The position numbers and the translations under genes were made by a program. From positions 1 through 50,083 of the forward strand of contig CAIJPN010000062.1 of NCBI GenBank assembly GCA_903822545.1: 50,083 nucleotides of DNA, read 5' to 3'. This stretch comes from an uncultured Anaerolineae bacterium (GTDB taxonomy: Bacteria > Chloroflexota > Anaerolineae > Anaerolineales > Villigracilaceae). Positions 26,102 to 34,516 of the stretch are shown piece by piece (position 1 is the first letter of the stretch; each line of letters opens with the position of its first letter). The notes beneath the pieces are model-generated. The model saw only the letters and a list, made by a program, of their open reading frames with translations. It made no database searches and was not told where the DNA came from.

Positions 26102-27001
26102 ATGTCTACTATTAAATTGCTTTTTTCACTTTTGGTGCTTGTTCTGCTGGCAGCTTGCGCCGGCGGAACGCAACCGCCCACCAGCCCGGATCCTGTTACT
26201 TCACCCACTGTCGCGATGACAGATACCCCGTCTGCTCCCACCGCTACTTCGGTTCCGATGGCGGCGCTTGTGAATGGTGATGGGATCACGATGGATGAGT
26301 TCAATGCTGAATTGGATCGTTACGAAAGCGCCATGACCAGCTTGAACAAAACCGTCGCAGAGAAGGATGCGGCGGTGGCTGTGCTCGATGATTTGATCGC
26401 CCAAACGCTGCTGGCCCAGGGTGCGCGACAGGCCGGGTTCAGCGTCGATGCCGCTGCCATCCAAACGCGGATCGATAAACTGGCGGGCGAATTGGGCGGG
26501 GCGGAGCAACTTTCAGCGTGGCTACAGGCGCATAGTTACAGCGACGAAAGTTTCAGGGCGGCGTTGAAGCGGGCGGTGGAAGCGGCCTGGATGCGTGACA
26601 AAATCATTTCCGCAGTGCCGAATACAGCGGCACAGGTACACGTCCGCCAGATTTTGCTCTATAATCAAGAAGCAGCGGATAATTACCTGGTGCAGCTTAA
26701 AGAAGGTGCAGATTTTGATGAGCTTGCTTCTCAGGTTGACCCGGTAACGCGCGGCGATTTGGGTTGGTTCCCACAGGGATATTTGCTTGAACCGACAGTA
26801 GAAGAGGCTGCTTTTGCGCTGCAAGTTGGGCAGAACAGTGAAGTGATAGCGAGTAGTGTTGGGTTTCATATTATTAAAGTGATCGAAACCCAGCCCGATA
26901 GGTTGCTTTCACCCGATGTGTTGCTTTCAATGCAGAATCGGGCGCTGTCTGATTGGGTGACGAACCAACGACAGCAAGGTAAGATTGTTTTAGCCCCTTA
27001 G
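26102..27001 (+). CDS. Parvulin-type peptidyl-prolyl isomerase lipoprotein (PpiC/PrsA-like)
   Basis: A 299-residue protein with a lipoprotein signal peptide: hydrophobic LLFSLLVLVLL then the lipobox LAAC, so Cys19 should be lipidated. A Pro/Thr-rich linker follows. The N-terminal chaperone-like part (ALVNGDGITMDEFNAELDRY) resembles SurA_N. The parvulin domain includes VHVRQILLYNQ, LKEGADFDELASQ, RGDLGWFPQG, VEEAAFALQVGQNS and SSVGFHIIKVIE. It should help fold exported proteins on the outer face of the membrane. The tRNA-Lys gene is divergent. Confidence 0.88.
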   Translation: MSTIKLLFSLLVLVLLAACAGGTQPPTSPDPVTSPTVAMTDTPSAPTATSVPMAALVNGDGITMDEFNAELDRYESAMTSLNKTVAEKDAAVAVLDDLIAQTLLAQGARQAGFSVDAAAIQTRIDKLAGELGGAEQLSAWLQAHSYSDESFRAALKRAVEAAWMRDKIISAVPNTAAQVHVRQILLYNQEAADNYLVQLKEGADFDELASQVDPVTRGDLGWFPQGYLLEPTVEEAAFALQVGQNSEVIASSVGFHIIKVIETQPDRLLSPDVLLSMQNRALSDWVTNQRQQGKIVLAP

Positions 27002-27017
27002 ATTGGAGATGTAACTT

Positions 27018-27779
27018 ATGTTTCGCGGTGGAAAATCGAAACCGGCCAAAAAAGGCAAGAAATCGAATGTCCCGAATAAAACCTGGGATATTTTGACTTT
27101 GGTAATGATTGTGTTAACGTTAGTGTTGTGCAGCATCTTTGCGATGATTCTTGCGAATCCATATTCTGGTCTGAATCCGTTCCCGCCTTTCACTGCTGTT
27201 CCAACCCTGAATCTGCCCAGCCCAACTGCTACTTTGATGCCGCTGCCCGCCACCTGGACGCCCACACCGACGGTTGAGCCCACCGGCACCAATACGCCAC
27301 GCCCAACGATTACGTTGGAACCTACTTATACGGCTTTTGTGGCAACTTCGGGGGCCAGCCCAACGAATACCCCTAAACCCACTGTTACCCCGCGCCCAAC
27401 CGGGGTGCCATATGTTTCCACTGTTTCGGCATTGGATAGTGCTACGTATCGCCCCGATACTGACTGCACCTGGTCGGGTGTGGCTGGACAGGTGTTGGAT
27501 GCGAACAACAGCCCGGTGATTGGCCTGATTGTTAAGCTGGGCGGTTACCTGCCAAGCAAAACCATTTACCCTGAGCAGGTGAAGATTTCGGGGGTTGTGC
27601 CCACTTACGGGCCTAGCGGTTTTGAATTCCCGCTGGAAATTGCCCCCGAAGCTTCTAAAAATACGCTCTGGATCCAGCTTTTTGACCAGTCCGGGTCACC
27701 CATCTCTGACCAGATTAAGTTGATTACTTATAAAGATTGCAATAAGAACCTGGTTTTTGTGAGATTCAAAGCTAAATAG
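27018..27779 (+). CDS. Membrane-anchored protein with Pro/Thr-rich linker, function unknown
   Basis: A 253-residue protein with a short Lys-rich cytoplasmic N-terminus, a transmembrane helix (LTLVMIVLTLVLCSIFAMIL, about residues 28-48), a 90-residue linker full of Pro-Thr repeats, and a beta-rich C-terminal domain (GVAGQVLDANNSPVIGLIVK) that resembles carboxypeptidase-regulatory/CNA-B-like folds. The domain should sit outside the cell. It follows the foldase gene by 16 nt with GGAGATG upstream, so they are an operon, and the strong terminator at 27791 ends it. Confidence 0.75.
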   Translation: MFRGGKSKPAKKGKKSNVPNKTWDILTLVMIVLTLVLCSIFAMILANPYSGLNPFPPFTAVPTLNLPSPTATLMPLPATWTPTPTVEPTGTNTPRPTITLEPTYTAFVATSGASPTNTPKPTVTPRPTGVPYVSTVSALDSATYRPDTDCTWSGVAGQVLDANNSPVIGLIVKLGGYLPSKTIYPEQVKISGVVPTYGPSGFEFPLEIAPEASKNTLWIQLFDQSGSPISDQIKLITYKDCNKNLVFVRFKAK

Positions 27780-27790
27780 CCTGAGAATAT

Positions 27791-27832
27791 AAAAAAGCGG
27801 CGATCACCCCAAAAGGTGGTCGCCGCTTTTTT
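27791..27832. terminator. Bidirectional intrinsic terminator
   Basis: An 18-bp stem (AAAAAAGCGGCGATCACC paired with GGTGGTCGCCGCTTTTTT) around a short loop, with A and T runs on both sides. It serves the convergent genes at 27018 (plus) and 27845 (minus). Confidence 0.92.
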
Positions 27833-27844
27833 ATGGGTGATATC

Positions 27845-28771
27845 TTATGGTACGGCTACATTCCAATGGGTGTAGCTGGGCAGGCGGGCATGGACGGCAT
27901 CTTCGAAAAGTTCGCGCAGGCGGCTGGTCACAGGGCCCATGACACCCGCACCAATCGGGCGGAAATCGACTTTGGTCACGGCAGTAAGTTGCGCGGCGGT
28001 GCCGGTCATGAAGAATTCTTCGCAGATGAAAACTTCCGAGCGGTCTATGGAGCGTTCAACAATCTTCAGGCCAAGTTCATTTTGGGCCAATTCCATGATG
28101 GAGCGGCGGGTAATACCCTCCAGGATATTATCTGTCACCGGGGGGGTGATCAGGACCCCATCGCGCAGCATGAAGACATTCATGGCAGAGCCTTCGACAA
28201 CGTGGCCAGCCTGGTCGAGCAGCAGGGCTTCATCGAAGCCGGCGCGATTGGCGTCGGTTTTTGCCAGCGCCGAGCTGGCATACGCGCCGCTGATTTTGCC
28301 ACGCGCAGGGATGGTGTTGTCATCCACACGCCGCCAGGATGAGACGGTGACATGGGCGTTGGTATCGTTTTTGACATAGCGGTCAAAGGGTATGGCGAAG
28401 ATCGTCAACTCGTCACGCAAGTCGTGCAGGCGCACGCCAATGCCTTCGTCAGCTTTGTAGATGAGCGGGCGAATGTAGATATCGCGGTGGTAATTGTCGG
28501 CCTGGAGAAGTTCGAGGGTGATCTGTGTCAGGGATGCGGGAGTCTGCCCAATATCCATGCACATCATTTTGGCCGAATTTAGCAGGCGGCGGAAGTGGTC
28601 TTGCGGGCGAAAAACGAAAAGTTTTTGCTGTTCATCATTCCAGTAACCGCGTAGACCGCCAAAAACCGCTGTGCCATAGTTCAAACCGTGTGTGGCAACT
28701 CCGATATGAGCATCGCTGTATGGAACAATTTTGCCCTCAAAATAGGCATGGAGTGGGAGTGAACCTGCCAT
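27845..28771 (-). CDS. ilvE: Branched-chain amino acid aminotransferase
   Basis: A 308-residue class IV PLP-dependent aminotransferase. The start is the ATG at 28771, with AGAGGTG about 8 nt upstream; the longer upstream frame is not supported. Hallmarks are AYFEGKIVPYSDAHIGVATH, LNYGTAVFGGLRGYW, DHFRRLLNSAKMM, YIRPLIYKADEGIGVRL with the PLP-binding Lys, EGSAMNVFMLRDG and DNILEGITRRSIMELAQ, then FMTGTAAQLTAV. It catalyses the last step of Leu, Ile and Val synthesis, or the first of their breakdown. Length and motifs are those of IlvE. Confidence 0.93.
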   Translation of the reverse strand: MAGSLPLHAYFEGKIVPYSDAHIGVATHGLNYGTAVFGGLRGYWNDEQQKLFVFRPQDHFRRLLNSAKMMCMDIGQTPASLTQITLELLQADNYHRDIYIRPLIYKADEGIGVRLHDLRDELTIFAIPFDRYVKNDTNAHVTVSSWRRVDDNTIPARGKISGAYASSALAKTDANRAGFDEALLLDQAGHVVEGSAMNVFMLRDGVLITPPVTDNILEGITRRSIMELAQNELGLKIVERSIDRSEVFICEEFFMTGTAAQLTAVTKVDFRPIGAGVMGPVTSRLRELFEDAVHARLPSYTHWNVAVP

Positions 28772-28822
28772 AACAAACACCTCTGATGAATATAGGATAG
28801 GAAAATAGCCCCTCGCGATGGC

Positions 28823-28828
28823 ATTATA
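28823..28828 (-). promoter_or_regulatory. Extended -10 promoter of ilvE
   Basis: TGGTATAAT on the minus strand gives an extended -10 box about 52 nt before the ilvE start, leaving a leader of about 45 nt. No clear -35 box is seen. Confidence 0.45.
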
Positions 28829-28945
28829 CCAAACCGGCTTACTCGAAATGGATATTTGCCCCAAATGGTATTTTGAAACGGATGTGTGTGGCAGGCAAAG
28901 GGCGCACCTGTATTGATTATGCCGAACCTGCCCGGATAGCAGCAA

Positions 28946-28985
28946 AAAGGCTTTTTCCTGGGCTGCCGTCCAGGAAAAAGCCTTT
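28946..28985 (-). terminator. Hairpin terminator after the chelatase gene
   Basis: A perfect 16-bp stem, AAAGGCTTTTTCCTGG with CCAGGAAAAAGCCTTT, around an 8-nt loop. The minus strand continues with a short T-run, so it ends transcription of chlD. Confidence 0.75.
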
Positions 28986-29026
28986 GGAGCAATTGAATGA
29001 GCAGTGATCGTGACAGGCTTGTAAGT

Positions 29027-31074
29027 TTAGCCCACCATCCCCTTTTTTACAGTGTGATACAGGCTTTCGGCCTTCATCTCTTCCAGGCTGAAACACGGCG
29101 CTTCGAGATGGTTGGCAAGCTGCTGCGCCAGGCCCTGGTCGAAAGCAGCGTGCTCCATGTTGATGACGATAGAACGCACTTTTTGAGCCGCGATAAAATC
29201 GGCGAAATGGTAAGACTCTTCTTGTGGGGGCAGTGCGCCAACTGAAACATTGCCCGCGCCGTCGGTTAGCACAATCAGCAGCGGCTGGACATCAGGATGG
29301 GTGTGCTTTTCACGCACCAGCACATCGGTGGCCATCAGCAATCCCGCTGAAAGTGGGGTTTTTCCACCTACGGGGATGTCTACCAGCGCGCGTTGGGCCA
29401 GTTGCACGCTGTTGGTGGGAGGCAGCACCAACGTGGCGCGATCTTTCTGGAAAACAATCAACCCGACGCGGTCGCGGCGCTGGTAGGCATCATTCAAGAG
29501 CGAAAGGATCGCGCCTTTGGTGGCATTCATACGCTCGGCTACCGCCATCGACCAGGAGGCATCCACCAGGAAGAGCACCAGGTTGGCCATGCGTTTGACG
29601 CGCACTTTGCGCTGCAAATCGGTCTTTTCGATGGCGAAAGCGACGTGTTTGCGGTGTTCCTCGCGGCGGCTCTGGAAGGGCGCAGCAGCACGCAGGGTGG
29701 CATCGAAGGCGATATCGGTGGTGTTGCCGTTGGCCGGGCGCGCCATGATGTACCGTCCGCGTTTGCGGTCAGTGCGTGTGCGCGAGCGGCGTCCAGCCTG
29801 TTTGCGGGTGAGCTTATCGAGCGGGGTATCGAGCTTACGCGGGGCAAAAACTTCGCCCGTCTTGACTTTTTGCCCGCCATCCCACCAATTTGCGTTCTGG
29901 GAGGCGAACACGTCCTGACGGGCGGGTTCCGTGGTACCGGGTTGGGTATCGTCCTGGGCTTTATCCTCGACTACCGACTTTTTTTTTCCTCGCCTTTTTG
30001 CGGTTCATCAGACGGGGTGGATTCTGCCTCGTCTGGAACCGATTGCCCAACCAGGTTTTCGATACGTTCCTGGAGCTGGTTAACTGTCATTTCAGCCTGG
30101 TGGAATGGCCCACGCTTGATGCGGTGCGGCAAGGCCAGTTCGGCAGCCAGGGCAATGTCGTGATCGGTGATGGAGGTGCGGCCTTCAAAGGCAGCCTGGG
30201 CGCGGGCGGCTTTGAGAATGACCAGGTCGGCACGATGCCCATCGACATTGAGGGAAGCTGTCAGGGCGGCGATGGAGAGCAAATCGCGGCGCGAATATTT
30301 CACCTGTCCGACCAGTTTCCGGGCCTGTTCGATGCGGCGGGAGAGTTCCTGTTCGCTTTCGGCAAATGATTTGCGGAAGGCTTCGGGGTCGGCTTCAAAG
30401 GCGATGTTGCGTTCCATGATGGCAACGCGCTCACGTGCATCGCGGATGCCGGTGATGTCCACCGAAAATGCGAAGCGGTCGAGAAGCTGCGGGCGCAGGT
30501 CGCCTTCTTCGGGGTTCATGGTGCCAACCAGGATGAAGCGCGCCGGATGGCTGAAGGAAATGCCTTCACGCTCGACGATGTTCATACCCATCGCAGCCGA
30601 ATCCAGCAAAACGTCGACAACGTGGTCATCCAACAGGTTGACTTCGTCGATATAGAGCATCCCGCGATTGGCAGAGGCCAGCACGCCCGGTTCGAAGTGG
30701 CGCTCACCCTTCTGGATAGCCTGTTCGATGTCGAGGGTGCCAACCACGCGGTCTTCGGTGGCCGAAACCGGCAGGTTGACGAAGGGCGTCAGGCGGGTTT
30801 CAACGGGCAATTCCTGTTTGGAACCGGCGGCGCGTTCTTTACACTCGGTGCACCAGGTGTTGAGATGTTCAGGATCGCAGCCAAAGCGGCAGTTGTGCAC
30901 AACTTTGACTTTGGGCAGCAAGGCTGCCAGGCCGCGCGCGGCGGTGCTTTTAGCGGTACCGCGCTCACCGCGAATGAGTACGCCGCCCACACGGGTATCA
31001 ACGGCGTTCAGGATAAGGGCGCGGAGCATCCGCTCCTGGCCCACGATAGCTGTAAATGGGAAAATGGTTGGCAT
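29027..31074 (-). CDS. chlD: Chelatase medium subunit ChlD made by -1 ribosomal frameshift
   Basis: The AAA frame starting at 31074 and the vWA frame ending at 29027 join through a -1 shift on an A9 run at 29979-29987, giving about 682 residues, the normal ChlD/BchD length. The vWA frame stays open upstream of its nominal GTG (29911) up to the A-run, so it has no convincing start of its own. The linker (KKKSVVEDKAQDDTQPG) is acidic and Pro-rich as in ChlD. The vWA domain has VLFLVDASWSMA (MIDAS) and IVLTDGAGN. In non-phototrophs chlD/chlI products serve CobN-type cobalt insertion for vitamin B12. No chlH or cobN is in this window. A true sequencing frameshift is the alternative. Confidence 0.75.
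29971..31074 (-). CDS. chlI: Chelatase small subunit ChlI (AAA ATPase), the unshifted product
   Basis: The 367-residue zero-frame product. It is an AAA+ Mg-chelatase ATPase: FPFTAIVGQERMLRALILNA, Walker A IRGERGTAKSTAARGLA, the Cys-containing insert NCRFGCDPEHLNTWCTECKE, VVGTLDIEQAIQKGERHFEP, Walker B LYIDEVNLLDDHVVDVLLD, and FILVGTMNPEEGDLRPQLLDR. The frame ends at a TAG 5 nt after the A9 run, just after an acidic tail, so a free ChlI-like subunit would be produced when no shift occurs. ChlI and ChlD form the ATPase motor that drives metal insertion by the large subunit. The start has GAGG about 8 nt upstream. Confidence 0.88.
   Translation of the reverse strand: MPTIFPFTAIVGQERMLRALILNAVDTRVGGVLIRGERGTAKSTAARGLAALLPKVKVVHNCRFGCDPEHLNTWCTECKERAAGSKQELPVETRLTPFVNLPVSATEDRVVGTLDIEQAIQKGERHFEPGVLASANRGMLYIDEVNLLDDHVVDVLLDSAAMGMNIVEREGISFSHPARFILVGTMNPEEGDLRPQLLDRFAFSVDITGIRDARERVAIMERNIAFEADPEAFRKSFAESEQELSRRIEQARKLVGQVKYSRRDLLSIAALTASLNVDGHRADLVILKAARAQAAFEGRTSITDHDIALAAELALPHRIKRGPFHQAEMTVNQLQERIENLVGQSVPDEAESTPSDEPQKGEEKKSR
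29980..29986 (-). promoter_or_regulatory. Slippery heptamer A_AAA_AAA for -1 frameshifting
   Basis: In the ChlI frame the codons read GAG GAA AAA AAA AGT CGG TAG. Slipping back one base on A_AAA_AAA gives AAA AAA AAG TCG GTA and enters the vWA frame. A purine-rich AAAAAGGCGAGG directly upstream could act as the Shine-Dalgarno-like stimulator. Confidence 0.7.
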
Positions 31075-31093
31075 GGTTGTTCCTCGGCTGTCG

Positions 31094-31122
31094 ATTATAC
31101 CCTTTGGATGTCAGCTTTGCAA
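31094..31122 (-). promoter_or_regulatory. Promoter of chlID
   Basis: TTGCAA (31117-31122) and TATAAT (31094-31099) on the minus strand have a 17-nt spacer. The predicted start is about 13 nt before the ATG at 31074. Confidence 0.7.
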
Positions 31123-31370
31123 AACTTGTCTGCACCAACTAGCAGTTTCAAGCTTGAAACCAATGTCTTTTGCGTTCACTTACCGTTGCGGGCGGTGCAA
31201 GGGCAAGTGCCGTGATGCCAAGTTATGATTTTCTCTTAAGGATTTGATGAACAAACGAGCGATGCATTAGCTCGTGAGATTTGGGTGTGAATACGCATCC
31301 GTATAATGAAAGTGCATCTTATTGCCAGGGTATACCGATGATAATGTGTGCTTTTGGGATCAGAAAACGT

Positions 31371-31376
31371 TATAAT
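31371..31376 (+). promoter_or_regulatory. -10 box of the DIP1984-family gene
   Basis: A perfect TATAAT lies about 50 nt before the ATG at 31427; the -35 box is not clear. The rest of the 31123-31370 interval holds no convincing gene. Confidence 0.35.
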
Positions 31377-31426
31377 TTTGTTTGTAACCCATGGAAGTTG
31401 TAATTATCACTGAAGGAAAAAAAGCT

Positions 31427-31882
31427 ATGAAACTGGCAGAAGCTTTGGTTTTGCGAGCAGACAAGAAAAAACGAATTGAACAACTTAAACAACGAATTCT
31501 TCGCAATGCGAAAGTTCAAGAAGGTCAAAAACCTGCTGAGGATCCTGAAATATTGGTCAAGGAAATGGAGAAGATTTCAGGGGAATTACTTGTGCTTATT
31601 CAACGGATCAATAAAACAAATACCAGCACCGAATTTGACACAGGCGCTTCCCTGGCTGATGCAATTGCCAGTCGTGACATCCTGGTCTTGAAAAACTCCA
31701 TTTACCGAGACCTGGCCCAGGTTGCCACAATCACCCAGGATATTCGAACAAAATCAGAAGTGAAATTCATGGGAACAGTAAAAGTTCCGCAAATCCAGGC
31801 ACGGGCAGATGAACTGGCCAAAGAGCATCGTGAACTTGACACGAGGATACAAGAGTTGAACTGGAAAACTGAGTTGCTGTAA
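31427..31882 (+). CDS. DIP1984-family (septicolysin-like) coiled-coil protein
   Basis: A 151-residue protein from the ATG at 31427, with AAGGA about 9 nt upstream; a frame start 36 nt earlier is less likely. MKLAEALVLRADKKKRIEQL, a long charged helix, NKTNTSTEFDTGASLADAIA and the C-terminal QARADELAKEHRELDTRIQE match the DIP1984 family, whose members are small, entirely alpha-helical and mostly coiled-coil. Some are named septicolysin by similarity, but no activity is established. No signal peptide or membrane helix. It stands alone between chlID and the ABC-F gene. Confidence 0.8.
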   Translation: MKLAEALVLRADKKKRIEQLKQRILRNAKVQEGQKPAEDPEILVKEMEKISGELLVLIQRINKTNTSTEFDTGASLADAIASRDILVLKNSIYRDLAQVATITQDIRTKSEVKFMGTVKVPQIQARADELAKEHRELDTRIQELNWKTELL

Positions 31883-31889
31883 AAATTGA

Positions 31890-32136
31890 GTTGGTAGCTA
31901 TCTTGCGCGGGTGAGCACGACCCCCACCAACTGGGGCAATAGTTGGTACCGGTAGGCGCTTGGGGCAGCGCCCTGTGGGTTCGATCCCCATGTATACAGT
32001 GTATGCCCAGAATTGTTACAGGCGTACAGGGTAATGTAAAAGTTACTACCGTGTGCTAACGTGCCAGGATGGCGAGGGTGGGTCTGGGGATTTTAGACGC
32101 AGTTGAAAAATTGCGTCTGGTTTATGTTGCACCAGA
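31890..32136 (+). other. Structured non-coding stretch with a tRNA-like T-arm
   Basis: No gene is seen, but there are several stems: CCAACT/AGTTGG, GGCGCT/AGCGCC, a T-arm-like GTGGG-TTCGATC-CCCAT, and AGACGCA/TGCGTCT. No matching acceptor stem exists, so it is not a tRNA. It ends in the terminator at 32137. It may be a small RNA or a decayed tRNA or attachment site. Confidence 0.3.
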
Positions 32137-32166
32137 AACACCCCGCATCAGCGGGGTGTTTTGTTT
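32137..32166. terminator. Intrinsic terminator, probably bidirectional
   Basis: AACACCCCGC-ATCA-GCGGGGTGTT followed by TTGTTT on the plus strand. It can end the structured stretch or DIP1984 transcript on the plus strand and the ABC-F gene on the minus strand. Confidence 0.85.
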
Positions 32167-32207
32167 GATTGTGCCATCAATTTTTTAGGGAATACTCCCA
32201 GTAAAAT

Positions 32208-34226
32208 TCAACTTTGCAGGATTTCCCACTCCCTGAGCTTGTCATCCATCTCATGCTGGATGCGCTCGTATTCTTTGCCAAGCTGGGCCACTTTGCCGGG
32301 GTCGCCAGGCGGATTTTCGAGCTTGAAGCCGATTTCGGCCAGGCTGGTTTCGAGCGCAGTGATCTGGTTTTCCAACTCTTGGAGTTGGGCCTTTTTGCGG
32401 CGCTCTTCCTTGTTGCTGGCGGAGGTTTCCTGGCGGCGGGTTTTATCTGAAACCGGGAGATTTCGCAGCCCGGATTCGGTTTCGGCAGCGGCCAGCGCAG
32501 CCAGGCGCTCGCGCTCTTCTTTGCGCTGGGAATAGGTGCCCCGGAAAATGGTCAGGGTGGACTCGTCTGGCAGGATTTCCCAGATCTGGGTGGCGAGAGC
32601 ATCCACCAGGTAGCGATCGTGGGTGACGAGCAAGATGGTTCCGGCGTAGGCTTCCAGCACCTGCTCCAGGATTTCCTGCGAGGGGATGTCGAGGTGGTTG
32701 GTGGGTTCGTCGAGCAGCAGCAGGTTGGTGTCTTCCAGGGCCAGTTTGGCCAGGGCCAGGCGCCCACGCTCGCCGCCGGAGAGCACTTCCACTTTTTTGA
32801 AGGCATCGTCGCCGCTAAACAGGAATTTGCCCAGGTACTGGCGCGCATCGGCGGGCAGCATGTTGGGCGCAGCAGTTTGGATTTCTTCGATGAGTGTGTT
32901 CTGCGGGTTGAGTCCCTCGTGGGCCTGGGCAAAATAGCCAATGTGCAGCGATGCGCCCAGGAGAACTTCGCCGCCGCGCGGCGCAAGCTGCCCAAGGATG
33001 GTTTTCAGGAAAGTGCTTTTGCCCGCGCCGTTGGGGCCAATCAAGGCGGCGCAATCGGTGCGGCGCAGTTCAATATCGGGGGTGGAAAAGAGATATTTAT
33101 CCGGCCAGCCCACTTCCAGGTCGCGTGAGCGGATGACGAGATCGCCAGAGCGGCGTTCAGCCCGCAGGTGCAGGTGCAGCTGCGGCGGGCGAATATCCGG
33201 CAGGCGCAGGGCGCGCACCCGTTTTTCGGCTTCTTCCACGCTGAAAGAACTGGTGCTGGTACCCTGCCAATCGGCGCGATTGGTGAGAACCAACCAGTTG
33301 GTGTTGAGCACAATCTCAAGCCCATATTGTTCGATAGCCTGGATCAGGCGCGTGACGCGTTTGAGTTTGCCCTTGGCCTGGAGGGTATTCTGCCCAGAGA
33401 TGTTCTTCTTGATGTATTCGACTTCTTTGACCAGTTTCTCTTTTTCGCTGTCGAAGACTTCCTGGCGGCGTTCCCAGCGTTCCTGGCGCTGCGTCAGGTA
33501 GTGACTGTAGTTACCGTGGTATTCTTCCACACCAGCGGCGGTCATCTCAAGGATGCCGTTGGCGGCGTGGTCAAGGAAGTAGCGGTCGTGCGAGACGATG
33601 ACGGCAGCGCCCTCCCACTGCGAGAGGTAGCCTTCCAGCCATTCGACGGCGGCGATGTCGAGGTGGTTGGTCGGTTCGTCGAGCAGGAGCAGGTCGGGGT
33701 CTGAGAGCAGCAGGCGCGAGAGAAAAGCGCGGGTGCGCTGTCCGCCGGAGAGGTGGTCGAGGCTGAGGCTGTAGTCTGTTTCTTCAAAACCGAGGCCGGT
33801 CAGCACCTGGCGGATGCGTGTTTGGTAGGTGTAGCCGCCCCGGCGCTCGAAATCATGCTGGAGCTGGCCATAGCGCTCCAGGATTTGCTCATCGCCCCCG
33901 GCCATTTGGTGCTCCAACTCGTTGAGCGATTCTTGCTGCTGGATAAGTTCAGCAAAGACGGATTCGCAGGCCTCCCAGAGCGTACCGCTCATCTGGAAGT
34001 CGGCTTCCTGCGGCAGGTAGCCGATGCGCGCGCCCCTGGCTTTGTGGAAGGTGCCCGAGGAGGCTTCATCTTCCCCGGCCAGGATGCGCAGCAAGGTGGT
34101 TTTGCCAATGCCGTTTGGCCCGACAATGCCCAGCCGGGCGCCTTTGGAAACGCCAAACGTGATCCCGCTGAAGATATCGCGGTGTCCGTAAGATTTTGTG
34201 AGTGCTGATACGGTGATGATTGACAA
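32208..34226 (-). CDS. ABC-F family ATPase
   Basis: A 672-residue protein with two ABC domains and no membrane segment. Domain 1 has GPNGIGKTTLLRIL, LSGGQRTRAFLSRLLL and LLLLDEPTNHLD; domain 2 has GPNGAGKSTFLKTI, LSGGERGRLALAKLAL and LLLLDEPTNHLD. The linker between them is long and charged, and the C-terminus is a coiled coil. ABC-F proteins bind the ribosome and act on stalled translation or antibiotic action; the subtype cannot be told here. The frame extends upstream to 34343 but that part lies in a repeat, so the start is probably the TTG at 34226, directly before SIITVSALTKSYG. Confidence 0.88.
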   Translation of the reverse strand: MSIITVSALTKSYGHRDIFSGITFGVSKGARLGIVGPNGIGKTTLLRILAGEDEASSGTFHKARGARIGYLPQEADFQMSGTLWEACESVFAELIQQQESLNELEHQMAGGDEQILERYGQLQHDFERRGGYTYQTRIRQVLTGLGFEETDYSLSLDHLSGGQRTRAFLSRLLLSDPDLLLLDEPTNHLDIAAVEWLEGYLSQWEGAAVIVSHDRYFLDHAANGILEMTAAGVEEYHGNYSHYLTQRQERWERRQEVFDSEKEKLVKEVEYIKKNISGQNTLQAKGKLKRVTRLIQAIEQYGLEIVLNTNWLVLTNRADWQGTSTSSFSVEEAEKRVRALRLPDIRPPQLHLHLRAERRSGDLVIRSRDLEVGWPDKYLFSTPDIELRRTDCAALIGPNGAGKSTFLKTILGQLAPRGGEVLLGASLHIGYFAQAHEGLNPQNTLIEEIQTAAPNMLPADARQYLGKFLFSGDDAFKKVEVLSGGERGRLALAKLALEDTNLLLLDEPTNHLDIPSQEILEQVLEAYAGTILLVTHDRYLVDALATQIWEILPDESTLTIFRGTYSQRKEERERLAALAAAETESGLRNLPVSDKTRRQETSASNKEERRKKAQLQELENQITALETSLAEIGFKLENPPGDPGKVAQLGKEYERIQHEMDDKLREWEILQS

Positions 34227-34272
34227 AGAAAAGTCCGAAAGTGGATTTTGCCCGATGGCGATAACTGCCTGG

Positions 34273-34367
34273 CCCTCACCCTCCGCCCTCCCCCGGTGGG
34301 GGAGGGGACTGGATAACTGGTTATTGGGTTTCCCCTCTCCCACCGGGAGAGGGGTTAGGGGTGAGGG
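34273..34367. repeat. GC-rich inverted repeat element
   Basis: CCCTCACCCTCCGCCCTC at the left pairs imperfectly with GAGAGGGGTTAGGGGTGAGG at the right, and CCCCCGGTGGGGG-type hairpins lie inside. This kind of sequence recurs as an interspersed repeat in many bacterial genomes. It makes a false 5' extension of the ABC-F frame. Confidence 0.65.
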
Positions 34368-34516
34368 AAATGGCGCGAATATAGCCGCGCCTGGGCAGTT
34401 TAGCCGTAGCGGGGGAATTATAGCCCGAAACCAGGCAAAAAATTAGTCACAGGGATGCAGAGTGGGCGGAGAAATCTCAAAAAATCTGCGTTTCTCTGTG
34501 TCTCTTTGGCTAATAC

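Noticed and set aside
29027-29911. Independent vWA gene starting at the GTG at 29911
   Set aside because: The frame is open well upstream of the GTG to the A9 run, and no ribosome binding site precedes the GTG. Reading as the C-terminal part of ChlD by frameshift is better supported.
31160-31225. 21-codon Cys-rich frame (MSFAFTYRCGRCKGKC...) upstream of the DIP1984 gene
   Set aside because: Looks like a zinc-ribbon but is very short and has no ribosome binding site; probably chance.
31890-32010. tRNA gene suggested by the T-arm-like GTGGGTTCGATCCCCAT
   Set aside because: No acceptor stem pairs with the bases after the T-arm, and no anticodon arm fits.
34227-34343. Upstream extension of the ABC-F protein
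   Set aside because: It is encoded by an interspersed GC-rich repeat and the family starts at SIITVS.
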